From an uncultured bacterium (GTDB lineage Bacteria; Planctomycetota; UBA1135; GCA-002686595): a DNA stretch of 64,000 bases. The notes below the pieces were generated by a model. That model did no database searches. It saw only the letters and a program-made list of their open reading frames with translations, and was not told where the DNA came from. The DNA is taken from assembly GCA_937905825.1 (NCBI GenBank), contig CALCXM010000098.1:1-64000 (forward strand), read 5' to 3'. The position numbers were made by a program, and so were the translations under genes. Shown piece after piece: positions 56,443 through 64,000 of the stretch. Position 1 is the first letter of the stretch; each line of letters starts with the position of its first letter.

Positions 56443-59283
56443 ATGGGGAGTGAATCGAAGATGGAGCGGGTCTTCCTCGGGTGGGACGAAATGCCCCTCG
56501 CGGCGGCGACGAACTGGTTGACGGAGCACATTGGGCCGGACCTCTCGAAGGTCGTTCTAGCCTTGCCGGGAGCGCGCAGCGGCCGCTTGCTGGAAGATGC
56601 CTTGGCACGAGTGCACGGCAAGCAACTGCGTGCGCCGCGCATCGTCACGGCGGGTGCTTTGAGTGATGAACTGCTCGAATTGTCGGGAGCGACCGCTGGA
56701 CGTCTGGCGAGAACCTTGGCCTGGGCTGAGGGCTTGAAGTCCCTGGGCCCGATTCCGATTGGGCGCATCCTCGCGAACCCGCCCGAGCAGGACGACTTCG
56801 GCGGCTGGTGGCGCTTGGCCGAAGAGGTCCGAACCTTGTTTGGCGAAGTGGCCGCAGAGGGTCTCGACTTCCAAGCCGTCGCCGATGACGAAACTCTGCT
56901 GGACGACGGAGTCACGCGCGAAGGGGAGCGCCAGCGTTGGAAGGCGCTAGCCGCTGCTCAAGCTGCGATGAAGCTCGCCCTCGACAAGTGCGAGTTGAAC
57001 GACCCGCACCTCGGTCGCAAGCAAGCCCTAGAGGAAAACAAACTCGCGGCGATCGAGCGCGTAGTGATGATCGGGGTGGTCGAGGCCAACGGGCTCTTGC
57101 GTCGCGCCCTCGACTTGACCCCCGCCCGATGCAGCGCACTCATCTTTGCGCCGCAAGAGTTGGAGCAGACCTTTGACGAGCTGGGATGTTTGATCCCCGC
57201 TGAGTGGGTGGGTCGCGACGGCTCGCTGCCTTTGGACAAGTGGCATGTGGCCGATCGCCCGGTGGAACAAGCGGTCCTCGCTCGGGATACGATCGCGGGT
57301 TGGAACGGGCGCTTCAGCGCGGAAGAGATCACGATCGGCTTGGGCAACACGGACGTCGGGCCCTTTGTCAGTCGGCGCCTGGACGAAGAGAACATCTATG
57401 GTCGGGATGCGGCTGGTCAGCCCTTGACCAGTTCCACCCCCGCAAGGCTCCTGGCGCAATTGGCGAAATTCTTGGAATCCAGGCGCTTCCTCGATTTTGC
57501 GGACCTCGTGCGGCAAGTGGACTTTGAGCGTGCCCTCTTGCGTGAGCTGGGAGAAGAGAACGACATCGATCCGGTCGCGACCTTGGACGCTTACTTCAAC
57601 GGACACTACCCCGAAGAGGTCGACGGCTCCTGGTCCGCCGACTCCAGCGACGCGCGCGACAAGGCTTTGCGAAGCTCCATGGAAGCGGTCTGGAGGTGCT
57701 GCGAAGAATTGCTCGCTGGACTTTGGGACGGCTCCCCGAAGAAGCTGGGGAAAGCGGTGGCCCCATTGCGAGGCTTCCTGGAGACGATCTACGCCGGACA
57801 CGAATTCGACTTGTCGAAGGAAGCAAGTCGAGAAGGCTTCGCGGCACTCAAAGCGATTGGCTCGGCACTCTCCGAGATCGAGACGTTGCCGAACGAAATG
57901 ACTCCCAAGTGCGAGGCTTCGGTTGCCTTGAAGTTGCTCAACCGAACACTGCAAGCGGGGTACCTGCCCCCGGCCCCAGCGGATGGGGACAAGCCCATGA
58001 TCGAGATGCTCGGTTGGTTGGAGTTGCCACTCGACAACGCGCCGGCGCTAGTGGTCGTTGGTTTTGAAGATGGGCACGTGCCCGAGTCCGTGCGCGGCGA
58101 CGCGTACCTGCCCAACCAACTGAGACGCAGCCTAGGCATCTTGGACGACGAGAAGCGCATGGCCCGCGACCTGTACGCCAGCGAGCTTTTGGTGCATTCG
58201 CGGGAGGAGGTCGCGTTCATCACAGGACGACGCAGCGTGGACGGGGATCCGTTCTTGCCCAGCCGCATCGTGTTCCACTGTCCGCAAGAGGAAGTGGTCC
58301 CCCGTGTGCGCCGTTTCCTGCAGGGCACGCGTTCGGCGACGGAGAGCGTTAGCTCGGAAGCCACGAACTTTGTGCTGCCGGGCAATGCGGATGGCTTCCA
58401 ACTGGAGAGCATCTCGGTCACAGACTTCCGCACGTACTTGAACTCTCCCTACGAATATTTCCTGCGCAGAGTGGTCAAGGTCGAGAGCCTGGACGATCGC
58501 GGTCGTGAGTTGGACGCGCGCTCCTTTGGCAACTTGGCGCACGAGGTGCTCGAGCGCTTTGGCCGTGACAAGCGCGTTCGCGACAAGGTCGAAGCCGAAC
58601 CGATCGCGAAGTTCTTGCGCGGAGCCCTGCACGACCTCTCCGTTGAACTCTTTGGAGCTCGTCCACTGCCCGCGATTCAGTTGCAAGTCGACCAGCTCGA
58701 GCGGCGCTTGGTGGCCTTCGCTGAAAAACAAGCGGCACGCCGACATAGTGGCTGGCAGATACAAGAGGTGGAGTGGGCGCCCGAGGGAGGCAGCATCCCT
58801 TTCGATGTGGACGGCGAACCCGTGAAGCTGCGCGGACGCATAGACCGCATCGACTACCACGGGACCACAAAGGAGTGGGCGATCTGGGACTACAAGACGG
58901 GCAACTCGGTGAAGAATCCAGGAACCGCGCACCTCAGTCGCGATGGAGTCTGGCGGGACCTACAGCTCCCGCTCTATTGCTGGCTCGTCGAAGAACTGCT
59001 GGATGAAAAACAACCGCAACAACTCGGCTACGTCGCGATCTGTCAGGAAGTTCAGAACGTGGGCTTCCTTTCCTTTGCCGGCGCCAAGGGCAAGGTCGGG
59101 AAGTTCGACAACCTAGAGGACAGCTTGACCAGCGCCCACGAAGTAGCGAAGGACGTGGTACGCAGCATTCGCAAGGGCGACTTCTTCCATCGGGAGAGCT
59201 TCGACCCGAACGAAGAGGAACCCATCCTGCGCGCCATCGGTGGTCTGGGCCTCGTGGAAGAAGGCGAGGAGGAAACGGAATGA
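56443..59283 (+). CDS. addB: AddB-like helicase/nuclease subunit
   Basis: 946 residues. The chain has the AddB layout: an N-terminal inactive helicase-like region (no Walker A where expected, 'VVLALPGARSGRLLEDAL' instead) and a C-terminal PD-(D/E)xK nuclease: 'SFGNLAHEVLERFG', 'LRGRIDRIDYHG' and 'WAIWDYKTGNS' with Asp and Lys of the active site. The four Cys that hold the iron-sulfur cluster in Bacillus AddB are not evident. It pairs with AddA for double-strand break resection before RecA loading. It overlaps addA by four bases. A start at the next methionine (56461) is possible. Confidence 0.85.
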   Translation: MGSESKMERVFLGWDEMPLAAATNWLTEHIGPDLSKVVLALPGARSGRLLEDALARVHGKQLRAPRIVTAGALSDELLELSGATAGRLARTLAWAEGLKSLGPIPIGRILANPPEQDDFGGWWRLAEEVRTLFGEVAAEGLDFQAVADDETLLDDGVTREGERQRWKALAAAQAAMKLALDKCELNDPHLGRKQALEENKLAAIERVVMIGVVEANGLLRRALDLTPARCSALIFAPQELEQTFDELGCLIPAEWVGRDGSLPLDKWHVADRPVEQAVLARDTIAGWNGRFSAEEITIGLGNTDVGPFVSRRLDEENIYGRDAAGQPLTSSTPARLLAQLAKFLESRRFLDFADLVRQVDFERALLRELGEENDIDPVATLDAYFNGHYPEEVDGSWSADSSDARDKALRSSMEAVWRCCEELLAGLWDGSPKKLGKAVAPLRGFLETIYAGHEFDLSKEASREGFAALKAIGSALSEIETLPNEMTPKCEASVALKLLNRTLQAGYLPPAPADGDKPMIEMLGWLELPLDNAPALVVVGFEDGHVPESVRGDAYLPNQLRRSLGILDDEKRMARDLYASELLVHSREEVAFITGRRSVDGDPFLPSRIVFHCPQEEVVPRVRRFLQGTRSATESVSSEATNFVLPGNADGFQLESISVTDFRTYLNSPYEYFLRRVVKVESLDDRGRELDARSFGNLAHEVLERFGRDKRVRDKVEAEPIAKFLRGALHDLSVELFGARPLPAIQLQVDQLERRLVAFAEKQAARRHSGWQIQEVEWAPEGGSIPFDVDGEPVKLRGRIDRIDYHGTTKEWAIWDYKTGNSVKNPGTAHLSRDGVWRDLQLPLYCWLVEELLDEKQPQQLGYVAICQEVQNVGFLSFAGAKGKVGKFDNLEDSLTSAHEVAKDVVRSIRKGDFFHRESFDPNEEEPILRAIGGLGLVEEGEEETE

Positions 59284-62200
59284 ACCAGTCACCGCACTCA
59301 TTGATCCTGGCCTCGGCGGGCACGGGCAAGACCTATCGGCTTTCGAATCGTTTCCTCGCCTTGCTGCTCAGCGGCGTGGAACCCGAACGCATCCTGGCCA
59401 CAACCTTCACACGCAAGGCCGCCGGCGAGATTTTGGATCGCGTGCTCGAGCGGCTGATGCTCGCTGCGGAATCAGAAAAAGGTCGCGCTGACTTGGCTGC
59501 GGCCTTGGAGGCTCCCGAACTGACCCGCGAGCAGTGCCTGGAACTCTTGTGTCGCACGACTCGTCGCCTGGATGCGTTCCAAGTGCGCACGATCGACTCC
59601 TTTTTCGTGCACCTCTCCAAGCTCTTCGCCCTGGACCTCAAGTTGCCCCCGGGCTGGACCATCACGGATGAGCGCGTGGACGATCGCGTTCAGTCGGAAG
59701 CCCTGCAACAAGTTTTGGCGGATGAGTCCAAGGAGACCCTCGCTGTTTTGATCCGGGAGCTCACCAAGGGCAATGCCGGACGCGGTGTGCATCGCGCGCT
59801 GCTTAACCAGGTCGCTAAATTGCGCGGCATCTACCTGGAAGCTTCCGAGGATGCCTGGGATTCCTTTGCGGTTGGCGAAGACGTTAGCGATGGGGAGTTC
59901 GAGGGCGCCTGTGCCGAAGTTGCACTCGCCGATGTGCCCGTGGGCAAGACCGGCAAGCCCAATGGGAACTGGGTCAAGGCGCGCGACAGCTTCGTGCAGC
60001 ATGCGCGCTCGGGGAACTGGGAAACCCTCGTCACCGGCGGCATTGGGGCCAAGCTGCTGGCGGGCCAACCCTACTACAACTTTGAGATTCCCGAGGAGAT
60101 GGCCAGCGCTATGGGGCCAATCCTATTGCGCACATCTCACACGATCCTGCGCGAAGCCCAAGCGAGAAACCTCGCGGCCCACGGTTTCCTCGACACCTTC
60201 GAGGAAGCTTATCAAGCGAAGAAGCGCGAGCAGGGAGCCTACGGCTTCGCGGACCTGCCCCACGCCTTTGCGCCGCACACAGCCAAGGCTCTGCCCATCG
60301 ACGAGCGCGAGTTGGACCTTTGGTTTCGCCTCGACGGTCGCATCGACCACCTCTTGCTCGACGAGTTCCAGGACACGTCGCCGGTGCAGTGGCGCATCTT
60401 GGCGCCCATCGCCGAACAGATCACCGCCGAGGGAGATGGCGAGCGCAGCTTCTTCTGCGTGGGCGACGTCAAGCAGTCCATCTACTCCTTCCGGCAAGCG
60501 GAGCCTCGCCTCCTGCGCGACTTGCACAAGCTGCTGCCTGGACTCGACGCGGACTGCGTCGAGCGCATGAACAAGAGCTACCGCTCCTCCCAGGCGATCC
60601 TGGACACCGTCAACCAAGCCTTCGGCGAACTGGCGTCGAGCCCGCTGTTCGCTGGAGAGGAGCACACACCCCATCGCAAGGCCTGCGAGGCCTTCGCGGC
60701 GGACTTCGATGTGCACGAGGCGGCCAAAGACCTCCCGGGGGTCGCGAACATGGTTCAAGTTCGCGAGGGAGTCGACAAAGAAGTCGCCCTCATCGAGCGC
60801 ATCGTGGAGCGGGTCCTGGACATCCTTTCGGATGCACCTGGAGCGAACGTCGGCATCCTGATGCGCACGCGCAAACCGATTCCAAAAATCATCAACCAAC
60901 TGGGCTTGCGCGGCATCGAGGCGAGCGGCGAAGGCGGCAACGTGTTGACCGATGCCCGCAGCGTTTTGGTGTTTCTCTCCTTGCTGCAGCTCACCGATTT
61001 CCCCGACGACAGTGCCGCTGCCTTTCACCTGGCGGAGTCGCCTTTCGCGCAAGCGCTAGGTTTGAAGGGCAAGCCCAGCAAGGCAGCCCGCCGGCAGTTG
61101 TCACGGGATTTGCGCGCTTCCCTGGCGGAGCTCGGGCTAGCGGGTCTCGTTTCCAAGTATGCACAACAGGTGGCGCACGACGAGGCCTGGAGCGCCTGGG
61201 ACAAGGCGCGTTTCGCCCAGCTCTTGGACCTGGCCTACATCTTCGAGCGCGGGACGGAACCTAGGCCCTCCGCTTTCGTCGATCACGTGCGCAAGTGCTG
61301 CGTGGAGGTCCCCGGCGGAGCGCGGGTTCGAGTGATGACCATTCACGCGTCCAAGGGTCTGGAGTTCGACGCGGTGATTTTGCCGCAACTCGACAGTAAG
61401 TTCGTTTCCCGACCCGCCGACGTTTTGGTGGATCGCCCACGGGCCGAGCAGTTGATTCAAGGGGCCACGCTTTCCATCAAGAAGGCCCTGCTGCCGATCT
61501 CGGTTCGGTTCCGCGAACTCTACGACGATCAGACGGCGCGCTCCATGGGCGATGACCTATGCGTGCTCTACGTTGCAATGACGCGGGCAGCCCGGCGACT
61601 CGACATGATCGTCGCTCATCCCGTGGAGAAGAAGTCTGCGGGACAACCCACGGTGGCGGATCACTTGCGACAAGCTCTCGCGGTCGAGGCTTCCGAAGTT
61701 GGCGAGGACGGGCTGCTCTGGTCGCACGCCCTGGGCGCGGATTGGAGTGAAGGCCTGGCCGCTGAGCAAGCCCCAGTTCCCGCAGCGCAGCCGAAGGCCT
61801 TGTCCTTCGCAGGCACCCAAGGCACCCGCAACTTCTCCAGGCGCTCGGCGTCACGGGAAGAGGGCGGCGGGAAACGCACAGTGACCGACGCGATCAAGCC
61901 CCAGGGAGCCGCGGACCAGGGCACCTTGGTGCACGGGCTGCTGGAGACGCTTGTGTGGTCCGAAGACTTTGATGCGGCCAGTGCCCTCGAGAACAAGTCG
62001 AGCCGACAGGCGAAACCGGAGGAGGTGCAGCAAGCCCACAAAGTGATTCAAGCAGCACTGGCCTCTCCGGAAATCGCGCTTGCCCTCTCCAAAAATGGCT
62101 GTGGCGCGCCCGCCGGAACGGAACTGGAGGTGCTGAACGAAGCCCCCTTCTCCTTGTTGCGCGAGGGCGAGCTGTGGAGCGGTGCCATCGACCGGCTCGT

Positions 62201-62417
62201 TCTAGCGCGATCCGCCGGCCAGGTGGTTTGGGCGCAAATCATCGACTTCAAAAGCGACAGCCCGGGACCGGAAGGCCTCGATGGACTCGTGGAACGCTAC
62301 CGGCCGCAACTTCGTTGCTACGCGGAGATCGTCGCGGAGCTGTACGACTTGGCTCCCGACGCCCTGAGCGTTCAACTGCTCTTCCTGAGGGCCGGAGCCG
62401 TGTGCAGTTTGAGCTAA
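59280..62417 (+). CDS. addA: AddA-like helicase/nuclease subunit
   Basis: 1045 residues of the UvrD/Rep superfamily 1A. Walker A 'LASAGTGKTYRL' (residues about 10-20), 'TTFTRKAAGEI' (motif Ia), Walker B 'LLDEFQDTSPVQW' and motif III 'FFCVGDVKQSIYSFRQAEP', with 'VMTIHASKGLEFDAVILP' and 'LYVAMTRAARRL' near the end of the helicase part. The C-terminal nuclease has 'IDFKSDSPGPEG'. It translocates on DNA and, with AddB, resects breaks. It starts with ATG overlapping the addB stop (ATGA). The window contains the full gene. Confidence 0.9.
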   Translation: MNQSPHSLILASAGTGKTYRLSNRFLALLLSGVEPERILATTFTRKAAGEILDRVLERLMLAAESEKGRADLAAALEAPELTREQCLELLCRTTRRLDAFQVRTIDSFFVHLSKLFALDLKLPPGWTITDERVDDRVQSEALQQVLADESKETLAVLIRELTKGNAGRGVHRALLNQVAKLRGIYLEASEDAWDSFAVGEDVSDGEFEGACAEVALADVPVGKTGKPNGNWVKARDSFVQHARSGNWETLVTGGIGAKLLAGQPYYNFEIPEEMASAMGPILLRTSHTILREAQARNLAAHGFLDTFEEAYQAKKREQGAYGFADLPHAFAPHTAKALPIDERELDLWFRLDGRIDHLLLDEFQDTSPVQWRILAPIAEQITAEGDGERSFFCVGDVKQSIYSFRQAEPRLLRDLHKLLPGLDADCVERMNKSYRSSQAILDTVNQAFGELASSPLFAGEEHTPHRKACEAFAADFDVHEAAKDLPGVANMVQVREGVDKEVALIERIVERVLDILSDAPGANVGILMRTRKPIPKIINQLGLRGIEASGEGGNVLTDARSVLVFLSLLQLTDFPDDSAAAFHLAESPFAQALGLKGKPSKAARRQLSRDLRASLAELGLAGLVSKYAQQVAHDEAWSAWDKARFAQLLDLAYIFERGTEPRPSAFVDHVRKCCVEVPGGARVRVMTIHASKGLEFDAVILPQLDSKFVSRPADVLVDRPRAEQLIQGATLSIKKALLPISVRFRELYDDQTARSMGDDLCVLYVAMTRAARRLDMIVAHPVEKKSAGQPTVADHLRQALAVEASEVGEDGLLWSHALGADWSEGLAAEQAPVPAAQPKALSFAGTQGTRNFSRRSASREEGGGKRTVTDAIKPQGAADQGTLVHGLLETLVWSEDFDAASALENKSSRQAKPEEVQQAHKVIQAALASPEIALALSKNGCGAPAGTELEVLNEAPFSLLREGELWSGAIDRLVLARSAGQVVWAQIIDFKSDSPGPEGLDGLVERYRPQLRCYAEIVAELYDLAPDALSVQLLFLRAGAVCSLS

Positions 62418-62447
62418 CTCTTGGGCTGGCGTGTTAGCCTGAAGCCC

Positions 62448-64000
62448 ATGAAATTGCTCCGACTAGCTGCTACGAGTCTCCCCGCCGTTCTATTGTCCTG
62501 CGCCCTCCACCCGGGGGCCGCGAATTCTGAGCCCACGGGAGCAGCCACGCCCCCTCCGACTCAGGACGAAGCCCCCATTCGGTTCGGGGACGCGCCTCAA
62601 CTTGCATACACCCAGGACTTCTTCCCTGGTGCGCAGCACGACCCGGCGATCACCACCCCGGACGCCATCCTCGGCCAAACCCACGGGTCGCGTTTGGCGC
62701 ACCATTCGGAAGTGCTGCAAGCCTTCCGTCTTTGGGCCGAGCAGTCGGAGCGAGTGACGATTCAGACCATTGGGAAGACTCATGAAGGTCGCGAGCTGAT
62801 TATCGCCGTGATCACCACTCCCGAAAACCAAGCGCGCATCGACGAGCTAAAGTCCAACAATGCGAAGCTCGCAAACCCCGCTGGGTTGACGGAGCTGAGT
62901 GCGGGGCAACTGATCCAGTCCTCCCCCGCCGTGGCGTGGATGGGGTACTCGATTCACGGGGATGAGCTCTCTGGAACCGACGCATCGTTAGCGGTCGGCT
63001 ATCACTTGATCGCAGATCAGAGCCCAGCAACTCTTGCGCTCTTGAAAGACGTGGTGGTGGTCATCGATCCGTGCCTCAACCCCGACGGTCGCGAACGGAT
63101 CATCGGCATGGTGGAACAGTCCGCCGGCTACACGCCCAACCTGAACTACAGTTCGATGCACCGGGGGCGCTGGCCCTATGGGCGGGGCAATCACTACCTG
63201 TTCGACATGAACCGGGACTGGATGGGTGGCACCCAACCGGAAACTCGCGCCCGTTGGCGCGCGGCTCAGGAGTGGAATCCTCAGCTCTTCGTCGATGCCC
63301 ATGAGATGAGCGGACTCGATACCTTCCTCTTCTATCCCAAGGCCAATCCGATCCATCCCAACATTCCGAAGGAGCACCAGGACTGGATGAAGGTCTTCGC
63401 GGCGGGAGCGTCCAAGGCCTTTGACGAAAAGGGCTGGGGCTACTACACGCGCGAGTGGGCGGACGGTTGGGCGCCCTTCTACTCAGACTCGTGGGGAGCT
63501 TTGATCGGCGCCATCGGCATCCTGTACGAGCAGGCCGGAACCCAGGGCTTCCAACTGCGTCGGGCCTCCGGCGAAGTCTTGACCTACAGGGAAGCGGTTC
63601 ATCATCAAGTTCAGGCGAGCTTCGCGAACTTGACCACGCTCCAGGAGAATCGCGTCCGCTTGATGGAGGACTACCTGGCCGGGAAGCGCCGCAACATCGC
63701 AGACAGCACTCCTGGCAACGACGAGTGGTTCGCGGTGATCCCCGAAGACGCCAGCCGCATGCAACGCTTGGTCAAACTGCTCGACGGACAGGGCATCGAG
63801 TACTTTCATAATGGTTCCGAGCTAACCATGGGCAGCGCCCAAGGTGCGCGCGGAGCGAGTGCCGAGACCCTGACGGTGCCCGCCGGTAGCTTGCTGGTTC
63901 CCGCGCGCCAGGCCAGCCAGCCCTTGCTGCGCGCGTACTTTGACTTTGACGCTCGCATCGACTCGAAGACCCTGAAGGAGGAGCGCGAGCAGCTGGAGCG
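62448..64000 (+). CDS. M14 zinc carboxypeptidase lipoprotein, 3' end beyond window
   Basis: At least 517 residues, still open at the window end. A signal peptide with the lipobox LLSC (Cys18) makes it a probable outer-membrane or periplasmic lipoprotein. The M14 zinc ligands are 'YSIHGDELSG' (His and Glu), then His in 'DAHEMSG', and the catalytic Glu in 'YEQAG'. 'CLNPDGRERI' is also typical. It removes C-terminal residues from peptides or acts on peptidoglycan-type substrates. The start lies 30 bases after addA. Confidence 0.85.
   Translation, partial: MKLLRLAATSLPAVLLSCALHPGAANSEPTGAATPPPTQDEAPIRFGDAPQLAYTQDFFPGAQHDPAITTPDAILGQTHGSRLAHHSEVLQAFRLWAEQSERVTIQTIGKTHEGRELIIAVITTPENQARIDELKSNNAKLANPAGLTELSAGQLIQSSPAVAWMGYSIHGDELSGTDASLAVGYHLIADQSPATLALLKDVVVVIDPCLNPDGRERIIGMVEQSAGYTPNLNYSSMHRGRWPYGRGNHYLFDMNRDWMGGTQPETRARWRAAQEWNPQLFVDAHEMSGLDTFLFYPKANPIHPNIPKEHQDWMKVFAAGASKAFDEKGWGYYTREWADGWAPFYSDSWGALIGAIGILYEQAGTQGFQLRRASGEVLTYREAVHHQVQASFANLTTLQENRVRLMEDYLAGKRRNIADSTPGNDEWFAVIPEDASRMQRLVKLLDGQGIEYFHNGSELTMGSAQGARGASAETLTVPAGSLLVPARQASQPLLRAYFDFDARIDSKTLKEEREQLE

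Noticed and set aside
1..64000. A CRISPR array or long direct repeats
   Set aside because: The only recurrent elements are the attC sites, whose centres vary, and duplicated motifs within amidohydrolase genes. No regular repeat-spacer pattern was seen.

Overview
The window is GC-rich and reads like a chromosomal segment of a marine bacterium, most likely a planctomycete or close PVC relative. The main clues are a DUF2231 plus planctomycete-type c-type cytochrome protein (55534-56277), a DUF1570-like secreted metalloprotease, a large family of secreted amidohydrolases, and paired deoC/rpiB genes with N-terminal extensions. The taxonomic call is an inference. No rRNA, clear tRNA or CRISPR array was found.

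Region 1 (1-9841) is an integron gene-cassette array: about 22 small genes, all on the minus strand, most separated by attC sites (RYYYAAC / GTTRRRY cores around an imperfect palindrome). The array is read leftwards. Its first-cassette end lies at about 9841, where a housekeeping transporter gene follows instead of an integrase gene, so within this window it is an attC cluster without an integrase. Cargo: small membrane proteins, two lipoproteins, a zinc-ribbon protein, a RibD/DHFR-like reductase, two DUF1801 proteins (one degenerate), a leucine-rich-repeat protein, and a cassette gene broken by an in-frame TAG. In two places an ORF reads through its attC and its stop overlaps the start of the next cassette gene.

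Region 2 (10034-35191) holds core and accessory genes: a divergent NCS1 nucleobase permease / cytosine deaminase pair; a minus-strand operon of rhodanese, cupin, LytS-type kinase and LytTR regulator; two pilin-like proteins; a highly structured intergenic segment; an archaeal/eukaryal-type proS; an EgtB/SenA-like sulfoxide synthase; an STT3-like membrane glycosyltransferase; a molybdopterin oxidoreductase with a fused ferredoxin-NrfD subunit; a YdjG/YdjI-like zinc-ribbon and SPFH pair; MOSC and TrpD-like genes; and secreted proteins.

Region 3 (35363-51756) is the most striking part: one minus-strand operon of eleven consecutive secreted amidohydrolase-like genes (twelve domains). Four keep the metal-binding residues (HxH, H, H, D). 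Seven genes (eight domains) have lost them but keep the composite beta-sandwich edges and the end-of-barrel 'VGxLxxGxDAD' signature, so they look like pseudoenzymes maintained beside active paralogues.

Region 4 (52122-64000) holds a small unknown gene; an rpiB-deoC operon whose proteins both carry helix-type N-terminal extensions like bacterial-microcompartment encapsulation peptides; an enolase-superfamily enzyme; the DUF2231-cytochrome protein; an addB-addA recombination nuclease pair; and the start of an M14 zinc carboxypeptidase lipoprotein cut by the window end.
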